Assembly (NCBI GenBank): GCA_037176845.1
Contig: JAYKXP010000068.1
Location: 62,001-126,000 of the forward strand
Direction of reading: 5' to 3'
Source of the DNA: Paramarasmius palmivorus
Lineage: Eukaryota > Basidiomycota > Agaricomycetes > Agaricales > Marasmiaceae
DNA: 64,000 nucleotides
Shown here: piece by piece, positions 1-10,913 of the stretch
Position numbering within the stretch: position 1 is the stretch's first letter
Layout of the letters: each line of letters starts with the position of its first letter
The notes under the pieces: model-generated
Databases searched by the model: none
Told to the model about the DNA's origin: nothing
Seen by the model: only the letters and a program-made list of their open reading frames with translations
Program-made: the position numbers and the translations under genes

Positions 1-744
1 ACGGAGACCATAGCCCCACGAAGAAGCAGTGCTTTTGCACGCAGCTGTCAAGCAGATGTTTGTTCAGGGAAGCCAAAGGGCCAATGGCCCGGATTTAGAT
101 GTTGCACCAAAAAAATGGCTTTCATTGATCAGCATTTTTCAACATACTGCTGCTCGAATGATTGATGTTGACCCGAAAGGTGCTCCTTGGTTGCTCGAAA
201 GACATGTCCAATATTGGTCCGAGTACGACAGCACCAAGGGCAGTTATGACCGGATCGAAGATTACATACGCTATAGGAACCTCAATATTGGCTACTGGTA
301 CTATCCATTATCTTCGCCCCCCAAGGGATCTGTTATTGACGCAGTCGATTTAGGACAATGTCGAACTCTATGCAGTGGTGTCTCGACATCTATCTCTCGG
401 ACGAGGAGATGCGACTTTCCCAAGACTTTGATACGTCCTCAACTCGGGTCCTGACTTTGACGAACGATTATTGGTCTTGGAGCAGGGAGAAAGGGCAGGT
501 CAGTGATCGTGCTCTTAATGGAATCCCCGTGGTCATGAAGCAATATTCCATGAGCGAGGCGGATGCGAAGATCTTTGTTAAGGGAATGATCGTCGAAGCC
601 GAGCAAAGGACACGGGCGCTGGGACTAGAGCTTAAGAAGCATTCTGATGTTTTGCGAAGATACGTTGAAGGGATATTCCTCATACTTGGTGGGAATGCGC
701 TCTGGAGTTCCACATGTCCCCGATACAATGAGGTGGCCGAGTAG
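1..744 (+). CDS. Class I terpene cyclase, copy A (5' end outside window)
   Basis: This is the C-terminal part of a trans-type class I terpene cyclase of the kind related to the cyclase half of fusicoccadiene/ophiobolin synthases. Such enzymes ionise a prenyl diphosphate with three Mg ions. Coding runs in the frame of base 29 to base 297, a GT-AG intron spans 298-353, and coding resumes to the TAG at 742-744. Visible motifs are the metal-binding NSE triad NDYWSWSRE (pattern NDxxSxxxE) and the C-terminal WSSTCPRY (R-Y pair that senses diphosphate). The Asp-rich motif and first exon lie before base 1. An in-frame TAG at 11-13 means either an intron boundary near base 13 or a short deletion relative to copy B. 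Copy B follows 165 bases later in the same orientation. The family call is firm, the product is unknown. Confidence 0.75.
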
Positions 745-849
745 CGACACTTGCATGCATGCTGCAATGAATATAGGGATCGAGGTTTGGCAAACACTAT
801 TCGGCTGGAATGTCATCGGCAGAGTAGAATACCGAGGGAATTTCTCTAG

Positions 850-864
850 TATACATATACATAC
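850..864 (+). promoter_or_regulatory. TATA-like stretch before terpene cyclase copy B
   Basis: An AT-rich TATACATATACAT-like stretch lies about 45-60 bases before the ATG at 909, inside the 165-base gap between the two cyclase genes. Its position fits a core promoter for copy B. The call rests on sequence and position only. Confidence 0.3.
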
Positions 865-908
865 ACGTCGGGCACTCAAACATTCCTCTTTGTAGCCTCG
901 TCACCACC

Positions 909-1949
909 ATGTCCGCCGCTTTCGATACCTCCTTCTTTCCTGAAAGCTTTACAACCTTTCCTACTCGACTCCACAAGAACGAACACCGAATAGCAGCGCG
1001 CTGTGATGCTGTTGTAGAGAAGTTCAGGCGTCTGGCTCCAACGAAAAACCCGCTGTCCTATGGTGCAGGTCCACATGGAGTCTTTTACGCCTTCCTCTTT
1101 CCCGAAGGCGAAACAGAAAAGACCCTTTTGTGCGCAGAACTCATTGAATCCGCTTGGCTATATGACGGTGCGAAGGTTATCTCATTTAAGGTTCTTAATA
1201 GAGTATTAACGAATTGATAGATGTCATAGAGGCTCTTCCTCACGAAGAAGCCGCGCTCACGCACGCCACCGTCAAACAAATGTTCATGGTCGGACTTCAA
1301 GAAGCTAGCTCGGACCCGGGCTCGCGACCACACAAGCCCTCGATAACCGACATTTTTCAAGACATTGCCTCTCGAATGATGGCACTCGACCCGAAGGGTA
1401 CACCCTGGGTACTTGGAACGCAAGTTCAATATTGGGGCGAGCACGATAGTAGCAAAGACAGTTTCTACCATATCGAGGACTATGTACGATATAGAATCCT
1501 CAACATCGGGTTCCGGTGCGTTTTCTTTATGTTTCGAGTGTCTTATACCTGACGACTTCTTTAGTATTATGGTGTCCGCTATGCAATGGTGTCTCGACAT
1601 CTATCTCTCAGACGAGGAGACTACACTCTCCGAAGCATTTTACACTTCGGCTGCACGCGTCGTAGTTTTGACAAACGATTATTGGTCACGGAACAAGGAG
1701 AAGGACGAGGTCACTGACCGTGTTCGCAACGCGATCCCTGTGGTCATGCACCAGTATTCTATGAACGAAGCAGACGCGAGCATCTTTGTCAAAGGAATGA
1801 TAGTCGATGCTGAGCAAAAGACGCGTGCATTGGGGTTGCAACTTGACAAGCAGTCTGACACTCTCAATAGCTTCGTTCATGGAATATTCCTCATGCTTGG
1901 TGGAGGTGCTTTTTGGAGCTCTACCTGTCCCCGATACAACAACGTATAG
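909..1949 (+). CDS. Class I terpene cyclase, copy B (complete, 312 aa)
   Basis: Three exons (909-1167, 1221-1515, 1565-1949) give a 312-aa protein. The introns (53 and 49 bases) are GT-AG and keep phase. The first splice builds the Asp-rich motif: G plus AT makes the second Asp of WLYDDVIE, a DDxxE metal site near residue 87. The second metal site is NDYWSRNKE (NDxxSxxxE), and the C-terminus has the WSSTCPRY arginine-tyrosine pair. All catalytic signatures of a class I cyclase are therefore present, and the length suits a stand-alone cyclase domain without a prenyltransferase half. Copy A upstream is a close paralogue, so this is a tandem duplication. Substrate and product cannot be read from the sequence. 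No P450 or other tailoring gene is visible nearby, though the cluster may extend to the left of the window. Confidence 0.88.
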
Positions 1950-2495
1950 AACAGAGCATGTCAATCACGGTGCTGGGCTTAGCTAGGGTAAAGCTGATAG
2001 TTAATCATATCATTTACAATCGAGTAATGAGTTCACCATTATTTGGACCAAGTCTTCATCTATATTAGAATCTTTGCTTGAGCTCGAAGTTTGTAGTTAC
2101 AATGGATGTCAATTTACGATTCCCATGGTGTCCGAGTCGCGTCAACCTCATGACTGCCCCTGAACGAACGACTATGTCATCTGAGATCGTTACGTATGAT
2201 GCCTCCGACCGCCCTCACTCTCTGAAGAAGGGAGGAGACCTGTCTGCTTACAGGAGACTACGTATGATGGTACAACCTCTCTTAACGCTTAACACTAGAA
2301 TATACCAAGCGATTGCTCCAATTGGTACCCTCCTTGCTCGATACCAGCCATCCGTCTACGCACACAATAAACCCTTATAAGGTTTTGGCTGAGGGTTCTA
2401 CTGGCGCCGTCTCAAGTAGATCCTTGAAATCGGAAATTGCCAAAGCGTAGCTGTATCATTGTAGGGGACCCCATATACATCAGAGAAATAGAAGA
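1950..2495. other. Intergenic, no supported gene
   Basis: This is the gap between the convergent terpene cyclase (+) and enoyl-CoA hydratase (-). A 100-codon open frame at 2078-2380 (+) shows no domain, no splice continuation and no recognisable composition. I treat it as chance. Confidence 0.6.
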
Positions 2496-3590
2496 TTACT
2501 CTCCTATAAACACAGGCTTTCTCTTTTCCCTGAAGGCGACGAGAGCTTCAATACGATCCTTTGTCCCAAGAAGGGGCTCGTAACATGCGAGTTCGTGATT
2601 CAGGGCGATATCAAGAGGACCATCTAGCGATCTTGATACTGCAGCTTTAGCTGCACGAAGGGCCAGCGGGGCTTAAGAACGATGTCAAGTCGACATAAGT
2701 CGGAGAAGCTGGTTTAATCAACTAACCACTCAGTGCCATCTCGTCTGCGAGCTCAAGCGCTCGTTGAAAAGCAGTTGTTCCAGAAGCAGCAACATAGTCA
2801 ACTAATCCTGAATGGAGTTTAGCGAAGATATTCAGCTTGTAAGGTGTAGAAGTACCCAATTCCTGAGCTTGATGCGCTGTTAGCTCCCTTCCAGTGAAGA
2901 TGAGCTCTTTTGCCTTGGTCATTCCAATGAGTCGAGGGGCTCTCTGTGTTCCACCCGCACCAGGAATTATCCCGAGTCGACATTCGGGGAAGCTGATTTT
3001 GTTCACGGTGCTCGCTGACAAGGTGGATTAGATATGAGGTTAGTACAATGACTATCCGGTTACTCACCTGCGATTCGGAAATCACACGTTAAAGCGAGTT
3101 CGAGGCCACCTCCCATTGCTGGGCCATCAATGGCTGCTATCGTCGGGAATGGCAGGTCATCTATACCGTTGAAGATGTTACGAATGTTGCCAAGGAATTC
3201 GCGCACTTGTATCTCAGACATCGAACGACGTTCAATTAGGTCGGCACCAGAGCAAAAGGAGCCAATAGTAGATGAGTAGAAGATCAACACATTCAGCCTA
3301 CGAAAATGTCAGATAAAAGACAGCAAGATTGCGGCTAAGCGCTAGCGTACCCTTTCTCGTTCAACGCTTGATCTAAGGACGCGCTCAGATCCTAACAGAA
3401 GTTTCAGTTGAGATATGTACTAAGAAAATCGAGACAGCCAAACCTTGAGAAGTTGTACAGATATAGCGTTTCTTGACTTTGGTCGGTTAAGAGCAATGCA
3501 GTATATGCCTGTATGTCCCTGAACTTTGTGTAGATAGGCCTGGGCGACAGTATCTTTCGCCAGGGCACAGTTATCAACGACTTGGGGCAT
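2496..3590 (-). CDS. Enoyl-CoA hydratase/isomerase family, AUH (methylglutaconyl-CoA hydratase) type
   Basis: Six exons (3444-3590, 3351-3391, 3068-3297, 2856-3014, 2727-2807, 2496-2671) join in phase to 277 aa. The crotonase fold signatures are FCSGADLIERRSM (oxyanion-hole/CoA loop), IDGPAMGGGLELAL (second oxyanion loop) and GIIPGAGGTQR, where the catalytic Glu region of hydratases sits. Wording and spacing resemble AUH, the leucine-degradation 3-methylglutaconyl-CoA hydratase, more than short-chain enoyl-CoA hydratase. The C-terminus (KDRIEALVAFREKRKPVF) is typical. The ATG at 3590 leaves only a short N-terminus. The sequence just upstream reads in frame as RNWAQALYPSSIRPLY after a possible acceptor at about 3645, so a spliced mitochondrial presequence exon is possible. 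Activity on methylglutaconyl-CoA is inferred from the family. Confidence 0.88.
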
Positions 3591-5056
3591 ACTGGAGCTG
3601 TAGAGAGGTCGAATAGACGAAGGATAGAGGGCCTGTGCCCAATTTCTGCGATGGAACTATGGCTGGGTATACGTTCGCTCAGCGCTGTGGAACGACGGTG
3701 TCTGGCAAAGAAATCAAAATCTTATCTGATATGAACTGATATGATTATCTGCGCATACTTGGGTTAGGGTCCGGTTATTATCGTTCGACTTTCAGACCCT
3801 CCTCGATATCTCAGTCCACATTCCGCCTCCATTCCCAAGCCATCTAACTCAAAACGTCAGCCGTCACGGTCCAAAATATGTTTTGACAGAGTCCAGGAAC
3901 ACCATTTTGACTGAAGTGCTTCAGGGTTTGACTGGTGCAGAGAAAAAGCTGCCGAGGAAAGGGTACTTGGAATGCCATATTGGCTCCGTTTGTGTGGGTA
4001 GCCACCACATGACGATAGAGGATGAAGAGTGTTGAACTTGTAGGGCTGTCGTCATGATGGATGGTGGTCTGACGGTAGTGCCAAGTGGTTGCCAATACAT
4101 GCAGTGAGGATCTTTTCTCACGACAATAACAATATCAGTTTCCATTAATTCTTTTTTCCCCGATATCTTTTTTTCAATGCAGAAAGGAACGTGACCGATG
4201 TACAGTGCTCATGCCATCAACTTGGAAAGCGACTGTGACCTGCAGTAGAGACGAAAAACCCCTTGTGCCTACGCTACACCAGGCTACACCCTGAGCTGGC
4301 ATGGTCAGTGGCTCACATGTCTATCGGATCATCTATTTACCCTTATATCAATAACAGACAGATATTCCGGCTGCTACCTCATGTACCACTGCAAAGTGTG
4401 GCGTCGCTGCAAACTCGTAGCTATTATCGGTCTTATCCTAGACACTGCCTTGACCAGAACGGAGATCATATCAATCTTTTGGAAGGTCCCGTGAACTCGA
4501 TAACCTGTACCAAAGAACACCATTTCTGATGGAGAATTGATGGTATGAGCAACATGCACATCCCCAATGTTCTCACCCCTGCCTCAGCGGGCGTCGTTCA
4601 TGAGAAAGTGCGCCACACATACCATGTACAGTGTTTTTCATTGAAACTGACGAACATGAGCGCATTTTCTAGGTCACTGTGATGCTTCGATTCGTTCGAT
4701 TGTTAAACAAATGCAACATCCGTTCAATCATTCTTGGACAACATTCGCTCATTTCACTCTAACGAGGCACTGTTCTTGACTTCATCGGTAGGCTACTCGT
4801 ACGTTCTAGTCGAGTCATCATGGACATACCGCGGCAAATCGCTTTCCCAAGCACAAGTGTAGAGGCTGTTCTTCCGCCGATGTCCAATCACATCCCAACT
4901 TCCTACTCTGTCACGGCATCTTGGAGTCCGCATCGTATCCCGCACTTCACGAGATCACAGGGATAGCTGTACGGTATTCTTGCTATTCTCCAATCCCAAG
5001 TCGTGGTACACGTTGTGTGTCCACAATATTCTGCTGTCCCGTTTTTATTTCCCGAC
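3591..5056. other. Intergenic, about 1.5 kb, no supported gene
   Basis: Several open frames of 60-90 codons occur on both strands, but none shows a domain, consistent splice sites or neighbouring exons. The segment contains the 5' flanks of the divergent genes on either side. Confidence 0.5.
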
Positions 5057-6443
5057 ATGTCAGACGCCGAGGCGGTTCTGCGCTCAAGAGAAGCACACCT
5101 TGCGTTACACATGTGTTGCCGTGACTCGATCTCACAAGTGTTTATATTTGAAGCCTCAGCGCTAGTGATGAAATCCGCTCGTCTGCTCGGAGGCTGCAGC
5201 AATATGACTGGTGGTAACGGTAAGGGCTTCAGACATATTGCAACGTCTCATCCTTCTCATGCTTCGACAGGTCGACCTGCCCGTAGGAAAGGTGACAAGA
5301 TACATAGCGTGATAAGCGGGATACCGCGAGATATGGCGAGTCATAAGTCTTTACTGCCACGATTAGTCGCTTACCACCTCCTTCCAGATTCAGAATGGTA
5401 TCACACTGCAACATATTCAACCTGCTGAGGAAAACACGGACCCGCAGCTCTTTTCTTTCAGTGTCACACCGACCTGCAGTCCACAAAAGACTACAATTGG
5501 ATCGTCTGCTTTCGCATCTTCGAGCGAGACGCCAATGCCAAATGGCGATAACTTCGTTTCTGAGTCGATAGCAGCTGCTCCCGTCCCTGGGACACAGGAA
5601 GACGGGCAATCCATACTCTTTGGTACGCACTCGATAGTCGAGCGCCAGGATATGCCCGTATCCGAGCTGCCCGCCCCATTTTCCGTGGACACGTCATTAC
5701 ATACCAATCCAGAGCCATATTCTCATATGACTATGATCTCGAGTCAAGATGCCTGGGATCTTTCATCATTCCTAGATTCCCTGTCCTTCCCTCAGAACTC
5801 CACCTGGTCGCCAACGTCAACTGACCAGTCCTCTCTGTTACCTGCAGGGACGGATTATGTACTTCCGTTGCCACCCGGGGGTCACTTATTACAGCCCGCG
5901 CCAGCGGAACATAATGCTCCGAACGAGAGCGCGATGTACATGGCGGGGGTTTACCCAGAGAATCTCAATGCGACATCTCGACCCCTAGTAAATGCAACCT
6001 TACCTTCGCAGAATATTCTATCCTATTCAGGACACCAGTCCTACGAGCTCGAAGGATGCCGACCTTTTCGAGACATCCAATCCCAGGCGCCGCCTCCGTT
6101 CCCTCCTATCCAGATCCCAAACGAGCCGTTTCACAGCAACTACACGAGCGTTTCTGGCCCACGAAGTGCTCCCCCCGGACCAGGTCCCGAACTCAACTTT
6201 CATCCATACGGACGTAGACCCCTTCGACGCTCGCTCGTGAACGGCAATATCCATGTGGAAACTAATCCTGTTGGGATAAACAGGGGCTTCTATATAGATC
6301 ATCACGAATCGTTTTCTTTCCCTGGGGAGTTGCACCTGGAAACCTCACAATCGCATAACACAGGGCCTGGGATCACCTTCGAGCAGTATCCTACCGTTCA
6401 TGACTATCATGATCATTATCCGCACAATCCACACTACGGCTAG
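5057..6443 (+). CDS. Uncharacterised, mostly disordered protein (423 aa)
   Basis: Three exons (5057-5219, 5271-5397, 5462-6443) with GT-AG introns of 51 and 64 bases join in phase to 423 aa. An alternative in-frame ATG lies at 5003. The N-terminal ~95 residues are ordered in composition and include a basic stretch (GRPARRKGDK). The rest is rich in Pro, Ser, Asn, His and Tyr with no transmembrane segment, and ends in a Tyr/His-rich tail (HDYHDHYPHNPHYG). The composition suits a transcription-factor activation region, but I see no DNA-binding domain and recognise no family. Codon use and continuous frame support a real gene. The function is unknown. Confidence 0.6.
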
Positions 6444-6797
6444 GTAACTCTTCTCTACGATTAGTACTCGGTTATGGAACTCTAAGCAGAACATTTAGAG
6501 TATAAATTGGTTCTTAAACTCGATGTTATACATGATTCCTTTTCATCCTTAATCCTAGATTGGTTCTTAATTGCAGTTTACTCCTCCAATTTTATCACTT
6601 ACCCACATCAGAATGTACCATACATGGTGAAGTAGATAGGTTAATACGATCATCCCCATCACCCTCGAATATCAACGTTCAACACTTGTGTTCAGGCCTA
6701 ATTCCCAAATTCCTTGTACGTCATATGAAATTAGGATATTACAAGAGAGTGAGATACCAATACCAACAGCGGAATAGTAGAACCAGCACAATACACC
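6444..6797. other. AT-rich intergenic gap
   Basis: A short AT-rich gap lies between the 423-aa gene and the first F-box relative. I see no coding signal or repeat in it. Confidence 0.5.
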
Positions 6798-8430
6798 TCA
6801 ACGAACCTCTACTAGGGTTCGACATCCCTCTTCCACAAGAATACCCATCCTCCGTTCCTGTAAATAGGAAGTTTGTTGACTGAAAAAAACGCAGTCGCTA
6901 AATACGATCTGGAGCCTAGTCATTATACCGCAGCGTTCAAATTGGTCGAGCATTGCCACCAAAGATCGCCAGCGGTGGCCCAAATTACGCCTCGTAAAGT
7001 CCGTTCTGCGTACGCGGAGCATTTTGAGCCTACTAAACGCGCCGCTTTCGCTGTTTGGCGACAGCAATGAAGGAGTTCGGTTTGTAATGTCCGAAACCTC
7101 TTGTTTCGCCGCTGAGACCACCACCTTGGTGAACGCATCGAGTGCGTTCTCAAGGAGAGTCAAGTTCTCCAACCGGGGTAAGAAGCCAAAACACCATTGA
7201 ATGGTTTCACCAGTGAAGTCCGTTTCGCGTCGAGCGTACTTGATGCTGCACCGAGACAACCTCTAGAGTGCGAAGAAACCTCAGGTCCAAAGGCATACAT
7301 ATCTCTTTCACCGCTTCGTCAATCAGTGGGAGATTGGTGGATTCATCGAATGTGATCTCGATACACAAATGAGGAACAGTGCTCCGATCACGTCCGAGCA
7401 GCGGCCTGCTGCTAGGCTGCTCAAAACCACTGGTCCACACCATGAAGCTGAGGGAATCGCATAACTCTCCGTGCTCAGCGACAACCGTAAGCGACTCAAT
7501 ATGCCCCTGCCCGACACCACTAAGATTGACCAATAAGCTTGCCAAAAGGCGACTTTGGTCCCTCGGTCCTTCCAACGGTATCGCCTTGAAATGAATACGA
7601 GCAGTACTGGGGAAGCGATGTACTGGGCGAAGTTCGCAATTCGAGGCGTCGAGCAAGTAACGTGTACGTTTCGAAGGGAAGGGAGATGTATGGGGTTCGA
7701 TGAGTCTGGGACCTCGGAGTCGACAGGAGGTAGACAAGTAATGAGCCAGAGTTCCTCGAGGTATGGCATGTTGCAGAGGAAATTAATCCACTGCCTCAAG
7801 GTCAAGCTAATACCTCCACCACTGACACTGAGAGTCGTGAGGTTTCGATACGCTGGAGAGTCCGACACGACCCGTACACCAGATAGATAAAGGTGTTTCA
7901 GCCGGGGAGCACCGTTACTGAGGAAAGTATCCGGTAGAATAAGGGTTTGCGTCGTTCCGCGAAGGTATGAATAAATCATGACCGTGGTGAGAAGTGGAGC
8001 AGGCCCTGCCATCGTCGCAAGGAATTCTTCGGCAAATTGAGTGTTGTGCAGGCCCACGTTCAATGAGGAGATATGGAAGAGATGATCGGCAAGCGCTCCC
8101 AAAGCGACGACCGGGTCTTCTATGGGAGAATGGTCCGAGATATTCAGCTCGAGTGGTGCGCTCTTCGAACGTTCAAGCATCTTTCTTGCCAACTCGGGAA
8201 AGTAAAAATCTGGTCTACACCACATTCTGGGGGTAGCCAAGGCTACTTTCCTCCAAGTTCGACATACATGGGTGACAATAATCCACCCCAGTCTATGTTT
8301 GGTGAAATGAGATACCTATGAATAGGTGGTTCGTTGGTGGTACAGTGAATGAGAATGATAGAAAGGATTTCGGATGGAAGTTGAGAAATCGGCGAGCAGG
8401 AATTCGTTTTCGATACAGCTTCAAGGCAGT
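6798..8430 (-). pseudogene. F-box/LRR-like protein, relic 1 (three frame breaks)
   Basis: The reading starts with an F-box (PISQLPSEILSIILIHC, about 8390), continues through GWIIVTHVCRTWRKVALATP and a leucine-rich C-terminal region, and ends at VEEGCRTLVEVR. F-box proteins recruit substrates to SCF ubiquitin ligases through Skp1. The frame is broken at the four-C run 8286-8289 (one base short), at the run 7609-7612 (one base short) and once between about 7215 and 7280. The last two shifts return to the same frame. No GT-AG intron explains the shifts, and both neighbours (8909-10770 and 10914-12676) align through the breaks. It is either a decayed gene or has residual sequencing errors. There is no upstream Met in frame with the F-box before a stop. 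Confidence 0.75.
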
Positions 8431-8864
8431 CTCTAGGCTAGTCGATACAAGTCAGATACATGGCAATATAAACTAGTGGATAACACGCACATGTTGAGTG
8501 CTCATCCCCTGGCGCTCCTTGTCTCAATTGCACAGTTACTGTATGTCTACCAATAAAGCCAACCCTTTGACCAGTGTAAGAGCACGACTCAGGTCAAAAT
8601 GGAATATATATAGTGCTCTAAAACTTGTCATTAGAGCCTTTCCTCAGTCTTTACATGCTCCAAAGTGCACACACCTTCGTACTCGTCCGAACCGTTCGTT
8701 GACTCCACCAGGGTGAAGGTGAAAAGCAAGGGGTGCCGGGTCCGGGTAACACTGTTCCAGCCAGTTCCTCAAGCTTTCACCTTCTAACAGCTTCTAACCT
8801 TCAAGCTCAAGCCTCGGGCTTCAGATGCGAGGATTCTAATCGTCAGTAATATTGAAAGGGTGGA

Positions 8865-8880
8865 CTGTATATATATACAG
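8865..8880. promoter_or_regulatory. Palindromic TATA stretch before F-box relic 2
   Basis: CTGTATATATATACAG is a perfect 16-base palindrome 29 bases before the ATG at 8909. It could serve as a TATA element for the plus-strand F-box gene, or for both divergent F-box genes. The rest of 8431-8908 shows nothing else. Confidence 0.35.
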
Positions 8881-8908
8881 GTGACTATTCAGACTGTTCA
8901 TAGCATTC

Positions 8909-10770
8909 ATGTCTATTTTGCTCACATGGCTTGACCATCATAGCATTCAGAGAGGGCTCCGCGATTTGGCTCTTTCAATGAACGAAGTAACCTCTGACGT
9001 TGGCGCCGTACGTGCAATGGAACCGGGACGTGCGGCATATGTCTCCCCAATCCATTGTCTACCGCCAGAACTGCTTTCGACAGTTTTCTTCCATTGCACA
9101 GCTGGCAATGCACAACCTATTATGGTCGTTAACGACGAAAAAAGTGCTGGATATACTCACGGGTGGCTTGGAATAACGCATGTATGCCGACACTGGAGAA
9201 CAGTAGCGTTGGCCACTGCGACATTATGGCGTAGACCTGATTTCTCTCGTCCCATGTTGGCTAGTGCGATGCTTGAGCGGGCGCATGATGCACCACTAGA
9301 GATCTTGGTCGTCGATGCACGATTGGAGCCACGGGATGCTGTTCGTAGTGCTGTCAAAAACCACATTTCACACATCCGGACTTTGGATATTTGTGTCAAC
9401 GACGAGGCTTTACCCCAGGAAATCTTCGGGAGATGGTGAAACCTGCACCTCTTCTCACTCGACTTACCATCCATCGTCACCAGGATTTTCCCAGTCACAC
9501 TCTATCTCTCCCGGATTCTTTTCTAGGGAATGAGATTCCCCTCCTCTCACGGAGCTTCATCTAGAGAACGTCCTCATACCATTAGACTTGCCTCTTTTCC
9601 AAAACATGACCAGTCTCCTCTTTTCCGCCACGCGTCGTGAGTTTCGCACTCGCACTCTTCTGAGCACAAATCATTGGATCCATATCCCTACGAAACATGC
9701 CAGGTCTCCAGAGGCTCAAGTTACATGATGTCCTACCTCCAGCACATTCCGAAGCACCGCCTCCCACGACACCTCCCGTACACCTTGCTCATCTATCATA
9801 TGCATCCCTGTCGTCCAGTATACCCCAAATCGCCAAGCTACTTCAGTACATCACCCTTCCCGATGCCGCACACATCGATCTGTACAACTGCAGATTCGCA
9901 GCGATATCAACACGGGCAATGTTCACTGAGCTCGCGTCCCATTTAAATCCGCTTATAGCCAAACTCGTTGGAAATGCGGAAATCGAGTCTCTCCGAGTAA
10001 CGGACAAACACCCATTCATCAAAGGTATTACACCAAGCGATTGCATCATATTCGAGATGCACACCACAGGTTTTTCTCCCGATAAGGTCGCTTCCGAATT
10101 TTGGAGCCTACGCCCTCGAAAAAATGTGACCAGCCTAAACTTGGTCAAAGTCCCTCGTCTGTGTCTCGATATCAGACTGCTTCAGGACGACTTTTGGCAC
10201 GAATCCGAACAAGTTGTACCAGCGATTTGCAAGAGGCTGGACCTCCACTTCCTTCACACTCTCAGTTTGGAGTTAAAAGGTAGCGAACTACACGGTGCGG
10301 CACTCCACAAGTGTTTTGGCACCATACCCAAGTTGACGGATCTCACTATCACGCAATCCGTCATTATTCCGTTCTTTGAAGCGGTGATGGACCCTGGATT
10401 TGACCCGGACGAGGTAGTGCCATTCGATTCCAACTTGTGGTCGACAACCGCACAGGAAATGGAGACTCCAACTACGTTCGATCACCTCAATTTTCTTCGC
10501 GTCCACGATTCCGACTTCACGGCGACTCGGTTCAAACACCGCTGGGATACATTGATACACTTACTTGGTGTTGACTGGTATCGAAAGTCGCAAGCCCGTC
10601 GCGGCGGTCAGGCAACGTTGAAGCTGGTGTTCAGCAATTCCGTTCTTTTCGGTCAACAAATTTCGCAGCTGCGAGAACGTTCCGAGGAACTGGAATTCGA
10701 AGGATGCCGGTTTATTGAGGACGATGCTCGCTGGAAGGAGTATTCAGCACCTTCTCCATGGCCGGAATAG
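8909..10770 (+). pseudogene. F-box/LRR-like protein, relic 2 (three frame breaks)
   Basis: The N-terminus carries the F-box (SPIHCLPPELLSTVFFHC) and the GWLGITHVCRHWRTVALAT segment shared with its neighbours. The C-terminus runs leucine-rich to RFIEDDARWKEYSAPSPW. The frame shifts at the GGG run 9428-9430 (one G short before EMVKPAPLL), at the CCCC run 9538-9541 (one C short before LTELHLENVL) and at the CCC run 9686-9688 (one C too many before LRNMPGLQRL). With these three bases corrected, one reading frame of about 620 codons is continuous and matches the two flanking paralogues. Mononucleotide runs at every break suggest slippage, in the genome or in the assembly. Confidence 0.78.
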
Positions 10771-10913
10771 GTTAGATCGGGTACTGGAATGGATCAAGCA
10801 TGGAAAAAATCTCATCGTCGGCTCAATGACCTTTGGAATTTGACTCCTTTCGACCTTTTGGTCTGTGTATTAATTTACAGTTATGTATATAGATCTCGAA
10901 AATATAAAGGTGT

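Noticed and set aside
2078..2380. 100-codon open frame between the cyclase and hydratase genes
   Set aside because: No domain, no splice partner and no Kozak-like context stands out. Chance open frames of this size are common here.
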